Below are positions 1 through 5,401 of a stretch of 6,466 bases of DNA, in pieces. The notes under the pieces were generated by a model that saw only the letters and a program-made list of their open reading frames with translations, did not search any database and was not told the origin of the DNA. Numbering within the stretch: position 1 is the stretch's first letter; every line of letters begins with the position of its first letter. Origin of the DNA: Acidimicrobiia bacterium (GTDB taxonomy: Bacteria; Actinomycetota; Acidimicrobiia; UBA5794; UBA11373); the NCBI GenBank assembly GCA_025456165.1, contig JALOLI010000074.1, forward strand, positions 1 through 6,466. The letters run 5' to 3'. The translations under genes and the position numbers were made by a program.

Positions 1-2268
1 GTGGCCGCCGCCCAGATCGTGCCTCCCGAACCGATCCCACCCTGGCCCTGCCCCGACTGCCGACCCCCGAGCCCCGACGTCGTCATCGAGGACTACCGGA
101 TGGAGGCGGTCATCGACGCCCAGGTGGCCACCACCACCGTCACCCAGGTGTTCGCCAACCGCGGCTTCGGCAACGGCGAGGCGGTGTTCCTCTTCCCTCT
201 CCCCTCCGGAGCGACCCCTACCGGCCTGGCCCTCTGGATCGACGGCGAGCCCGTCCAGGGCGAGGTGCTGCCCGCCGACGAAGCCCGGGCCAAGTACGAG
301 GAGATAGTCCGCTTCCTGCGCGACCCCGCCCTTCTCGAGTTCGCCGATCAGGGCCTGGTGCGCCTCTCCGTGTTCCCCATCCCGGAAGGCGGGGAGAGGA
401 CCGTGCGCCTGGAGTACACCGAGGTGCTGCCCGCCGACCAGGGACTGGTCCGCTACCACCACCCCCTCGGGCGGGAGACCCGCGGCCTGGCCGAGATCGA
501 GAGCCTCACCGCCCGCATCGAGATCCGTTCCACCGAGGAGATCAAGGCGGTCTACTCCCCCACCCACGAGGTGTCGGTGGACCGGCCCGACGAGCGCACC
601 GCGGTCGTCGGCTACGAGAGCACCACCGAGAACGCGGCAGGCGACTTCGCCCTCTACTACTCCACCGCCGAGGACCTCGTCGGCCTGAGCCTGCTGACCT
701 TCCGCGAGCCCGGCGAGGACGGCTTCTTCCTGCTGCTCGCCTCCCCCGGCCTGGCCGCCGATCCCGCCGACGTGGTGGCCAAGGACGTCACCCTGGTCCT
801 CGACCACTCCGGCAGCATGGAGGGCGAGAAGTTCGACCAGGCCATGGAGGCGGCGCGCTTCGTCCTCGACCACCTGAACGAGGGCGACCGGTTCAGCCTG
901 ATCGTGTTCTCCACCACTGTGGAGGCTTACGCCGAGCGCCCCCGCCCCTGGTCGGAGGCGGCCGAGGCCAAGCGCTGGCTCGACCGCTTCGCCGCCGAGG
1001 GCAGCACCGACATCGACCGGGCACTGCAGGCCGCCTTCACGGGAGCCGATGCCGAGCGGACCACCTACCTGCTCTTCCTCACCGACGGCCTGCCCACCGA
1101 GGGGATCATCGACACCGGTGAGATCCTCGAGCGCGCCGCCGCCGCCGCCCCGGAGACGGTGCGGCTGTTCGCCTTCGGGGTGGGCTGGGACGTGGATACC
1201 ACCCTGCTCGACTCGCTGGCCGAGGAGAACCACGGCACCAGCACCTACGTGATCCCCGGCGAACCGGTGGATGAGGCGGTGACCGGCCTCTACGCCAAGG
1301 TGAGCACCCCGGTGCTGACCGGGCCGGAGATCGACCTGGGTGGCGCGGGCGCCTACGACCTGTATCCCGTGCCCCTCCCCGATCTGTTCTCCGGCGGGCA
1401 GCTGGTCCTGGCCGGCCGCTACCGGGAGCCCGGGACCTTCACGATCACGCTGACGGGTGAGGTGAACGGTGAGGAGCGGACCTTCGCCTTCGAGGAGCAG
1501 CGCTTCACCGAGTCCGGCGGCCCCAGCGCCCTCCCCCGGCTCTGGGCCACGCGCAAGGTCGGCCACCTGCTGCGCGAGGTGCGCCTGGAGGGCCCCAACG
1601 ACGAGCTCATCGATCAGATCGTGCGCCTGTCGATCCGCTACGGCATCGTCACCCCGTACACCTCCTACCTGGTGACGGAGGACGCTCCCTTCGGCGAGGC
1701 GCGGCTGCGCGAGATCTCCGATCAGGCCGTCCAGTACGCCGCCACCACCACCACCGCCACCACCGGCCAGGCCGCGGTCGGCCAGGCGGACACCGAAGGC
1801 AACCTGGCGGCCGGCGACTTCGCCGCACCCCTCGGCAGCGAGTACCTCGAAGTCGTGGCCCTTTCAGACGCCAAGGTCCTGCGGATGAGCGACGACGTGT
1901 GGACCGACGTCCTCTTCGATCCGAACATGGCCACCACCAGGGTGCCCTTCCTGTCCGACGACTACTTCGCCCTGGCGGCGGCCCACCCCGACCTGGCCGC
2001 CGCCCTGGCACTGGGCGAGCGGGTCATCGTCGTCTGGCAGGGAGTCGCCTACGAGGTCGTCGGCGCCGAAGAGGCAGGCGACGACTTCGCCCTCCCCGCG
2101 ACCACCACCACCGCAGCTACCGGGTCCTCCTTTGCCGCCCTCGGCGAGGACGGGGGTGGCGACGGCCTGCCCGCCGCCGCCGTTGCCGGGATAGCCGCTG
2201 CCGGCTTGGCCGGCCTGGCCGGCGCCGCGCTGCTGGTGCGCCGCCGCCGCCTGTCCGCCGGGGACTGA
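1..2268 (+). CDS. VIT and von Willebrand A domain surface protein, membrane anchored (5' end probably cut)
   Basis: Large exported protein related to inter-alpha-trypsin-inhibitor heavy-chain-like bacterial proteins. Residues about 26-144 form a VIT domain, with the family signature EARAKYEEIVR and FPIPEGGERTVRLEY. Residues about 260-435 form a vWA domain with a complete MIDAS: D268-x-S270-x-S272, T336 and D362, so divalent metal binding is expected. Residues about 520-575 are helical and conserved in this family (IRYGIVTPYTSYLV). A small C-terminal domain (about 613-688) is flanked by Thr/Ala-rich linkers at 580-589 and 700-709. A hydrophobic segment (about 723-746) is followed by RRRR, fitting a single C-terminal membrane anchor with the body outside the cell. 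There is no LPxTG motif, so sortase anchoring is not supported. The reading frame is open from base 1 (GTG). The protein begins AAAQIVPPEP with no signal peptide, so the true start and signal sequence probably lie upstream. A CPDC pair (C17, C20) in the Pro-rich N-terminus could form a disulfide. The biological role is unknown; a binding or adhesion function is inferred from the domains. Confidence 0.9.
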   Translation: MAAAQIVPPEPIPPWPCPDCRPPSPDVVIEDYRMEAVIDAQVATTTVTQVFANRGFGNGEAVFLFPLPSGATPTGLALWIDGEPVQGEVLPADEARAKYEEIVRFLRDPALLEFADQGLVRLSVFPIPEGGERTVRLEYTEVLPADQGLVRYHHPLGRETRGLAEIESLTARIEIRSTEEIKAVYSPTHEVSVDRPDERTAVVGYESTTENAAGDFALYYSTAEDLVGLSLLTFREPGEDGFFLLLASPGLAADPADVVAKDVTLVLDHSGSMEGEKFDQAMEAARFVLDHLNEGDRFSLIVFSTTVEAYAERPRPWSEAAEAKRWLDRFAAEGSTDIDRALQAAFTGADAERTTYLLFLTDGLPTEGIIDTGEILERAAAAAPETVRLFAFGVGWDVDTTLLDSLAEENHGTSTYVIPGEPVDEAVTGLYAKVSTPVLTGPEIDLGGAGAYDLYPVPLPDLFSGGQLVLAGRYREPGTFTITLTGEVNGEERTFAFEEQRFTESGGPSALPRLWATRKVGHLLREVRLEGPNDELIDQIVRLSIRYGIVTPYTSYLVTEDAPFGEARLREISDQAVQYAATTTTATTGQAAVGQADTEGNLAAGDFAAPLGSEYLEVVALSDAKVLRMSDDVWTDVLFDPNMATTRVPFLSDDYFALAAAHPDLAAALALGERVIVVWQGVAYEVVGAEEAGDDFALPATTTTAATGSSFAALGEDGGGDGLPAAAVAGIAAAGLAGLAGAALLVRRRRLSAGD
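1738..2124 (+). repeat. Paired Thr/Ala linker repeats flanking a small domain
   Basis: Two copies of a low-complexity ACC-rich stretch lie at about 1738-1767 and 2098-2124 inside the VIT/vWA gene. They encode ATTTTATTG (residues 581-589) and ATTTTAATG (700-708). Between them sits the compact domain at residues about 613-688. They look like flexible, possibly glycosylated linkers on either side of an independently folding unit. Homologous recombination between them would remove that unit in frame. Confidence 0.6.
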
Positions 2269-2270
2269 CC

Positions 2271-2313
2271 CGGGCCCCCGCCGCCCCCCGCCCGGAGAGC
2301 CAGGCGGGGCCCG
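2271..2313 (+). terminator. GC-rich hairpin after the VIT/vWA gene (possible terminator)
   Basis: The arm at 2271-2282 (CGGGCCCCCGCC) pairs with 2303-2313 (GGCGGGGCCCG), leaving one bulged C, around a loop of about 20 nt. It starts three bases after the stop codon. No T-tract follows, so it could only be a U-less terminator of the kind proposed for high-GC actinobacteria. It also touches the putative -10 box of the next gene. In sequence this GC-rich the hairpin could be chance. Confidence 0.3.
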
Positions 2314-2314
2314 C

Positions 2315-2320
2315 TAGCGT
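2315..2320 (+). promoter_or_regulatory. Candidate -10 box (TAGCGT) for the dehydrogenase operon
   Basis: TAGCGT matches the actinobacterial -10 pattern TANNNT and lies inside an 8-bp palindrome, CGCTAGCG (2312-2319). A start of transcription about 7 nt downstream would give a leader of roughly 24 nt containing the ribosome binding site. No recognisable -35 element sits 17 nt upstream. The call rests on the hexamer and its position. Confidence 0.35.
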
Positions 2321-2330
2321 GGCCGCGTCG

Positions 2331-2350
2331 GCGAGCGGAGCGAGCGGAGC
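2331..2350 (+). promoter_or_regulatory. Duplicated ribosome binding site before the dehydrogenase
   Basis: A 9-bp unit, GAGCGGAGC, is repeated in tandem (2333-2341 and 2342-2350), and the period-9 match extends back to 2331. Each unit carries GGAG. The first GGAG (2337-2340) is 10 nt before the ATG at 2351, a workable Shine-Dalgarno distance. The second (2346-2349) is only 1 nt away and could not serve this start. Confidence 0.5.
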
Positions 2351-3250
2351 ATGAGCGAACGGATCGGCTTCATCGGCCTGGGCACCATGGGTGGGGGGAT
2401 GGTGCGCAACCTCCTCGCCAAGGGCCACGCCGTGGCCGTATGGAACCGCTCCCCGGAGCGCGTGGCGGCGCTGGTCGCCGCCGGAGCCTCGGCCGCCACC
2501 GGCCCCGCCGACCTGGCGGCCGATTGCCCCATAGTCATGATCTGCGTCTCCGACACGCCCGATGTGGAGCAGGTGGTCCTCGGGCCGGGAGGGTTGCTCG
2601 ACGGCCTCGCCCCAGGGTCGCTGGTCGTCGACCATTCCACGATCAGCCCGCGTGCCACCCGGGCGCTGGCCGACGCCGTAGCGGCGAAGGGAGCGCACTG
2701 GCTCGACGCCCCGGTGTCGGGGGGCAGCGAAGGGGCCGCCCGGGGAACGCTGAGCATCATGGTGGGGGGCGACCCGGCCGACCTGGAGCGGGCTCGTCCG
2801 TACCTGGAGGCCTACGGCACCGCAGTCACCCACGTCGGCCCCACAGGAGCCGGGCAGATGGCCAAGCTGGTCAATCAGATCCTGGTGGTGGTCACCCAGC
2901 AGGGGGTGGGCGAGGCGCTGCTCCTCGCCCAGGCCGGGGGGCTGGACCTGGGGCGCACCATCGACGCGGTCAAGGGCGGAGCGGCCGGGTCGTGGATGCT
3001 GGCCAACCGGGGGCCGCAGATGGCCCGGCGGGACTGGCGCCCCGGGTTCACCATCGACCTGCAGCAGAAGGACCTGCGCCTCGTCCTCGAAGCCGCCGAC
3101 GAACTGGGGGTGCCGCTCCCCGGGACCGCCCTGGTGTTCCAGTTGTACCGGGCCCTCCAGCAGCAGGGCCTGGGGGCCGAAGGCAACCATGCCCTGGTGA
3201 AGGCCCTGGAGCAGATCGCCGGGATCACTCTGGGGGACGCCGGGGGGTGA
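2351..3250 (+). CDS. NAD(P)-dependent beta-hydroxyacid dehydrogenase (3-hydroxyisobutyrate dehydrogenase / tartronate semialdehyde reductase family)
   Basis: This 299-residue cytoplasmic oxidoreductase has the usual family length (about 290-300). The family oxidises beta-hydroxyacids such as 3-hydroxyisobutyrate (valine breakdown) or reduces tartronate semialdehyde (glyoxylate/glycerate pathway). The N-terminal Rossmann fold carries G9-x-G11-xx-G14 (GFIGLGTMG). After the second strand comes N32-R33-S34, a pattern usually linked to NADP(H) rather than NAD(H). The substrate signature DAPVSGG lies at 119-125. The catalytic region GAGQMAKLVNQ contains K172, the expected general acid/base, and N175. 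The C-terminal helical domain (about 165-295) includes the family segment FTIDLQQKDLRLVLEAADELG. The ATG at 2351 is supported by GGAG 10 nt upstream and by family alignment just before the glycine motif. The stop overlaps the start of the downstream acetyltransferase. The exact substrate cannot be read from sequence; glyoxylate/succinic semialdehyde reductase is an alternative. Confidence 0.92.
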   Translation: MSERIGFIGLGTMGGGMVRNLLAKGHAVAVWNRSPERVAALVAAGASAATGPADLAADCPIVMICVSDTPDVEQVVLGPGGLLDGLAPGSLVVDHSTISPRATRALADAVAAKGAHWLDAPVSGGSEGAARGTLSIMVGGDPADLERARPYLEAYGTAVTHVGPTGAGQMAKLVNQILVVVTQQGVGEALLLAQAGGLDLGRTIDAVKGGAAGSWMLANRGPQMARRDWRPGFTIDLQQKDLRLVLEAADELGVPLPGTALVFQLYRALQQQGLGAEGNHALVKALEQIAGITLGDAGG

Positions 3251-3768
3251 CCTCGCCCGCGCCCGCCGTGCTGCGAGATGCCCGGCCCGGCGACGCCTCC
3301 GCCATGGCCGGCCTCAACGTACGCGCCTGGCAGGCCGCCTTCGTGGGCCTGGTGCCGCCAGCCCTCTTGGCGGGACAGCGGGTCGAGCCCCGGGTCCGCT
3401 ACTGGGAGGAGCACCTGCCCTCCACGCCTCCGGCCCGCACCTGGGTGGTCGAGCGCGGCGGCCGGGTGATCGGGCTCGCCCACCTCGGGCCGAGCCGCGA
3501 TCCCGATGCCCCCGAAGCCGCCGAGATCTATGGGATGTACGTCGAGCCCGAGGCGGTGGGCACCGGCGCCGGGAAGGTGCTGATGGCGGCGGCCATGGAG
3601 TGGTTCCGCGCCGGCGCCTGGGCCGAGGCCATCCTTTGGACCCTGCCCGGCGATCACCGGGCGGCCCGCTTCTACCGCTCCTGGGGATGGGCCCCCGACG
3701 GGGCGGCCAAGACCGGCCGCACCCCTCTGGGAGACCTCGACGAGGTCCGCTACCGCATCGCCCTCTGA
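3247..3768 (+). CDS. GNAT-family N-acetyltransferase
   Basis: This 173-residue protein is predicted to transfer an acetyl group from acetyl-CoA to an unidentified amine. The N-terminus, VLRDARPGDASAMAGLNVRAWQAAF, is the typical first strand and helix of GNAT enzymes. Motif A is IYGMYVEPEAVGTGAGKVLM (V99 onward); V104-G105-T106-G107-A108-G109 occupies the CoA pyrophosphate loop, with Val where R/Q is usual. Motif B contains ARFYRSWGW, in which Y143 is the usual candidate general acid. The GTG at 3247 is chosen because it forms a GTGA overlap with the dehydrogenase stop and places the first strand about eight residues in. The frame stays open far upstream, but that part is shadow sequence inside the dehydrogenase. 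A G-rich stretch (about 3232-3237) may act as a weak ribosome binding site. Overlap implies translational coupling to the dehydrogenase. The substrate is unknown. Confidence 0.88.
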   Translation: MTSPAPAVLRDARPGDASAMAGLNVRAWQAAFVGLVPPALLAGQRVEPRVRYWEEHLPSTPPARTWVVERGGRVIGLAHLGPSRDPDAPEAAEIYGMYVEPEAVGTGAGKVLMAAAMEWFRAGAWAEAILWTLPGDHRAARFYRSWGWAPDGAAKTGRTPLGDLDEVRYRIAL

Positions 3769-3797
3769 AGCCGCTTGCCCACCGCGCCGCCGCGGGC

Positions 3798-3803
3798 CAG
3801 CAT
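3798..3803 (+). promoter_or_regulatory. Weak -10-like hexamer that could give a leaderless hydrolase mRNA
   Basis: CAGCAT resembles TANNNT with one mismatch. It is 7 nt before the ATG at 3811, so transcription would begin on the A of that start codon. No Shine-Dalgarno is well placed for 3811 (GGGG lies only 3 nt away), which fits leaderless expression. The hexamer is imperfect and there is no visible -35. Read-through from the upstream genes is equally possible. Confidence 0.25.
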
Positions 3804-3810
3804 GGGGTCC

Positions 3811-4716
3811 ATGGGAGTAACCATCCCCTTCGTCAAGGACATGCGCTTCGCCTACGGCGAGGCGGAGCAGGTCTCCCCACTGGTGCGCCGGGTGGTGACG
3901 CGCAACCCGGGCCTGTTCACCTTCCACGGCACCAACACCTACCTGGTCGGCCGCGGCCGGGTCGTGGTGATCGACCCGGGCCCCTTGCTCAAGGAGCACC
4001 AGGCGGCACTGCGACGGGCGCTCGGCGGGGAGACGGTGAGCCACATCCTGGTCACCCACCGCCACCTGGACCACTGCGAGGGGGCGGCCGCCCTGGCCCA
4101 GGAGACGGGCGCAGTACTCGCCGCCGCCGGCCCCGGCGCCGCGACGCCCGCCCTCCCCGGCCACCACCAGGAGGAGGGGGTAGACCCGGCCTTCGCCCCC
4201 GGCCTGATCCTGCGCTCCGGGGATCGCGTGGAGGGCCCAGACTGGCGGCTCGAGGTGCGGGCCACCCCGGGCCACACCTCCGACCACCTCTGCTTCGCCC
4301 TCCCCCAGGACGGCATCCTCTTCACCGGGGATCACGTGATGGGCTGGTCCACCAGCGTGGTTATCCCCCCCGACGGTGACATGCGGGCCTACGTGGCCTC
4401 ATTGCGCCTGCTTCAGGCCCGGGACGATCGGGCGTACCTGCCCGGGCACGGCCCGGCGATCCTCACCCCCCGCCCCTTCGTGACCGCCCTGGTGGCCCAC
4501 CGGGCCGAGCGGGAGAGGGAGATCCTGCGAGCCATCGGCGCCGGGCGCCACCACATCCCCGGCATCGTGCAGGTGGTCTACGCCGATGTGGATCCCCGCC
4601 TTCACCCCGCCGCCGGCCTCTCCGTGCTGGCCCACCTGCGGGCCCTGGTCGCCGAGAAGCGGGTGACCTGCAGTGGGCCGCCCACCCTGGAGGCCGAGTT
4701 CGGGCCGGGTCGTTGA
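3811..4716 (+). CDS. Metallo-beta-lactamase-fold hydrolase, LACTB2-like with winged-helix tail
   Basis: This 301-residue, probably cytoplasmic dinuclear metal hydrolase carries all the expected ligands. They are H83-x-H85-x-D87-H88 (THRHLDH), H155 (TPGHTSDH), D174 (FTGDHVMGWSTSV) and H213 (LPGHGPAI). The N-terminal region (EQVSPLVRRVVTRNPGLFTFHGTNTYLVG) and the C-terminal region of about 230-290 (VDPRLHPAAGLSVLAHLRALVAEKRV) match the group whose catalytic domain is followed by a small winged-helix domain, as in LACTB2. Some members are nucleases and others act as thioesterases or hydrolases, so the substrate is open. ATG 3811 (MGVTIPF) is preferred because related proteins begin close to this TIPF segment. 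ATG 3802 and TTG 3775 are in frame but less likely. The gene follows the acetyltransferase by 42 bp and converges with the toxin gene, 14 bp away. Confidence 0.9.
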   Translation: MGVTIPFVKDMRFAYGEAEQVSPLVRRVVTRNPGLFTFHGTNTYLVGRGRVVVIDPGPLLKEHQAALRRALGGETVSHILVTHRHLDHCEGAAALAQETGAVLAAAGPGAATPALPGHHQEEGVDPAFAPGLILRSGDRVEGPDWRLEVRATPGHTSDHLCFALPQDGILFTGDHVMGWSTSVVIPPDGDMRAYVASLRLLQARDDRAYLPGHGPAILTPRPFVTALVAHRAEREREILRAIGAGRHHIPGIVQVVYADVDPRLHPAAGLSVLAHLRALVAEKRVTCSGPPTLEAEFGPGR

Positions 4717-4730
4717 TCCGACCGGCGCCG

Positions 4731-5060
4731 TCAGAGGGTGCAGTCCACCGCCACCGCCAGAGCGGCGCAGATCTGGCGCATGCGCTCGTCGCTGAGACGG
4801 CCGAGGCGCTCCACAAGTGAGGCCACGGGGACGTTCTGCACGGCATCGAGGCTCACGACCGACAACTGCGGGACGGGATCCTCACCAGGTTCGAGGAGCA
4901 CCTCGGTAGGCAGGCCGCGTACCTTGGTGGTGCAAGGAGCGGCGATTGCCCGCCGGATCCCGGCGATGGCCGCGTCCCGAGAGAGCACGACCATGGGGCG
5001 CCGGCCGATCCCGGGAGGCTCCACCCACCACACCTCTCCTCGTAGAGGGAGGTCGTTCAT
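4731..5060 (-). CDS. MazF/PemK-type mRNA interferase toxin
   Basis: This 109-residue toxin matches the usual MazF length (about 110). The family cleaves RNA at short sequences and stops translation when unbalanced by its antitoxin. The N-terminus, [23 protein letters not shown] (from residue 7), is the hallmark first strand and loop; R21 in the RRP motif corresponds to the catalytic arginine region of MazF. The stretch [14 protein letters not shown] contains T44/T45, one of which should be the catalytic threonine. The C-terminus, [35 protein letters not shown], is also typical. No truncation or frameshift is seen, so the toxin looks intact. Its ATG overlaps the antitoxin stop (ATGA), and no Shine-Dalgarno precedes it, so translation should depend on coupling to the antitoxin. 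The cleavage sequence cannot be predicted. Confidence 0.92.
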   Translation of the reverse strand: MNDLPLRGEVWWVEPPGIGRRPMVVLSRDAAIAGIRRAIAAPCTTKVRGLPTEVLLEPGEDPVPQLSVVSLDAVQNVPVASLVERLGRLSDERMRQICAALAVAVDCTL

Positions 5061-5293
5061 ACGCGGCCGGCCGCGTCGAGGAAGGACTGCAGATCACCCC
5101 AGGCGTCCGGTTCGCTCAGGGGGTGCTCGTCGTAGGAGGCGTAGGCCGCGTCGATCTCGGCGCGGCGGTGCTTCTGCAGCAGGGCGGCAAGGGCCTCATC
5201 GAGGAGGTGGGCGTCCTTCACCCCCGCCCGGGCGCGCCGCGCCTCCTCCAAGAGAACCTGGTCCACCGTAGTGCTCAGCCTCACACGCGCCAT
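5057..5293 (-). CDS. Ribbon-helix-helix-like antitoxin of the MazF pair
   Basis: This 78-residue protein lies directly before the toxin gene and overlaps it by 4 nt. The N-terminus, [19 protein letters not shown], reads as a ribbon-helix-helix DNA-binding segment (residues about 1-45, strand RLSTTV then two helices). The acidic C-terminus ([23 protein letters not shown], about 52-76) resembles the toxin-binding tails of actinobacterial antitoxins paired with MazF. It should neutralise the toxin and repress its own promoter. The ATG at 5291-5293 is chosen; an in-frame GTG at 5309-5311 would put the -10 box and inverted repeat inside the coding region. The gene family is inferred from partner and layout; a VapB-like label is possible. 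Confidence 0.85.
   Translation of the reverse strand: MARVRLSTTVDQVLLEEARRARAGVKDAHLLDEALAALLQKHRRAEIDAAYASYDEHPLSEPDAWGDLQSFLDAAGRV
5061..5076 (-). promoter_or_regulatory. Perfect 16-bp palindrome abutting the toxin start codon
   Basis: ACGCGGCCGGCCGCGT is a perfect palindrome covering the last codons of the antitoxin and ending exactly at the base before the toxin ATG (5060). In the transcript it can fold as a 6-bp stem with a CCGG loop. No ribosome binding site is visible in this stretch. A hairpin here could limit free initiation on the toxin and force coupling to antitoxin translation. The regulatory role is inferred; the palindrome is directly visible. Confidence 0.5.
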
Positions 5294-5308
5294 GGCATGA
5301 TTATGCCA
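5293..5308 (-). promoter_or_regulatory. Inverted-repeat operator candidate of the toxin-antitoxin operon
   Basis: The + strand reads TGGCAT-GATT-ATGCCA, a perfect 6-bp inverted repeat with a 4-nt spacer. It overlaps the -10 box and touches the antitoxin ATG. A further half-site follows: TTATGC at 5301-5306 recurs at 5312-5317, shifted 11 bp, about one helical turn. Such repeats fit dimeric ribbon-helix-helix repressors, which commonly autoregulate their operons. Confidence 0.55.
5300..5305 (-). promoter_or_regulatory. -10 box for leaderless antitoxin-toxin transcription
   Basis: On the - strand CATAAT (one mismatch to TATAAT) is separated from the antitoxin ATG by six bases (CATGCC). Transcription would therefore start on the A of the start codon, and no ribosome binding site is visible between them. 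The AT-richness of this short stretch stands out sharply from its surroundings. The -35 position (about 5323-5328, GTCCGT) is poor. Confidence 0.5.
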
Positions 5309-5401
5309 CACTTATGCTCCGCACGGACGGGATCACCACGAGGATGCGCCCAGGCGCCGGCGAGGTCAATCCCCCGGCAGGTACGGGATGAGCGCCCGCC
5401 C
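5309..5401. other. Intergenic gap between the CorC-like gene and the antitoxin
   Basis: The gap holds the upstream part of the antitoxin promoter and the extra TTATGC half-site (5312-5317). I see no convincing terminator for the CorC-like gene: a CCGGC/GCCGG pair with a long loop is present but there is no T-tract. Some transcription of the toxin-antitoxin pair by read-through is possible. Confidence 0.4.

Noticed and set aside
2161..2265. Sortase anchoring signal at the C-terminus of the VIT/vWA protein
   Set aside because: The sequence has LP followed by AAAVAG and no LPxTG-type motif. A plain transmembrane anchor with an Arg tail explains it.
2117..3190. Open frame on the - strand (357 codons) opposite the dehydrogenase
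   Set aside because: Same shadow effect; the protein ends in Arg/Pro/Gly runs and crosses two real + strand genes and their intergenic gap.
2440..3246. N-terminal extension of the acetyltransferase frame back to 2440
   Set aside because: The translated extension is Arg/Gly/Pro-rich without motifs and is an alternate frame of the dehydrogenase. The GNAT domain begins right after the GTG at 3247.
2875..4335. Long open frame on the - strand (486 codons) opposite the dehydrogenase, acetyltransferase and hydrolase
   Set aside because: It is antisense to three well-recognised genes, has Gly/Arg/Pro/His-rich low-complexity composition, and shows no domain. Such frames are expected opposite high-GC coding sequence.
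4738..5271. Open frame on the + strand (177 codons) opposite the toxin-antitoxin pair
   Set aside because: Arg/Pro-rich antisense sequence; both - strand proteins match known families in full.
5342..5399. Imperfect direct repeat (GGATGCGCCC / GGATGAGCGCCC) in the gap after the CorC-like gene
   Set aside because: The match needs a 2-nt insertion, there is no associated element, and it is within chance for this composition.
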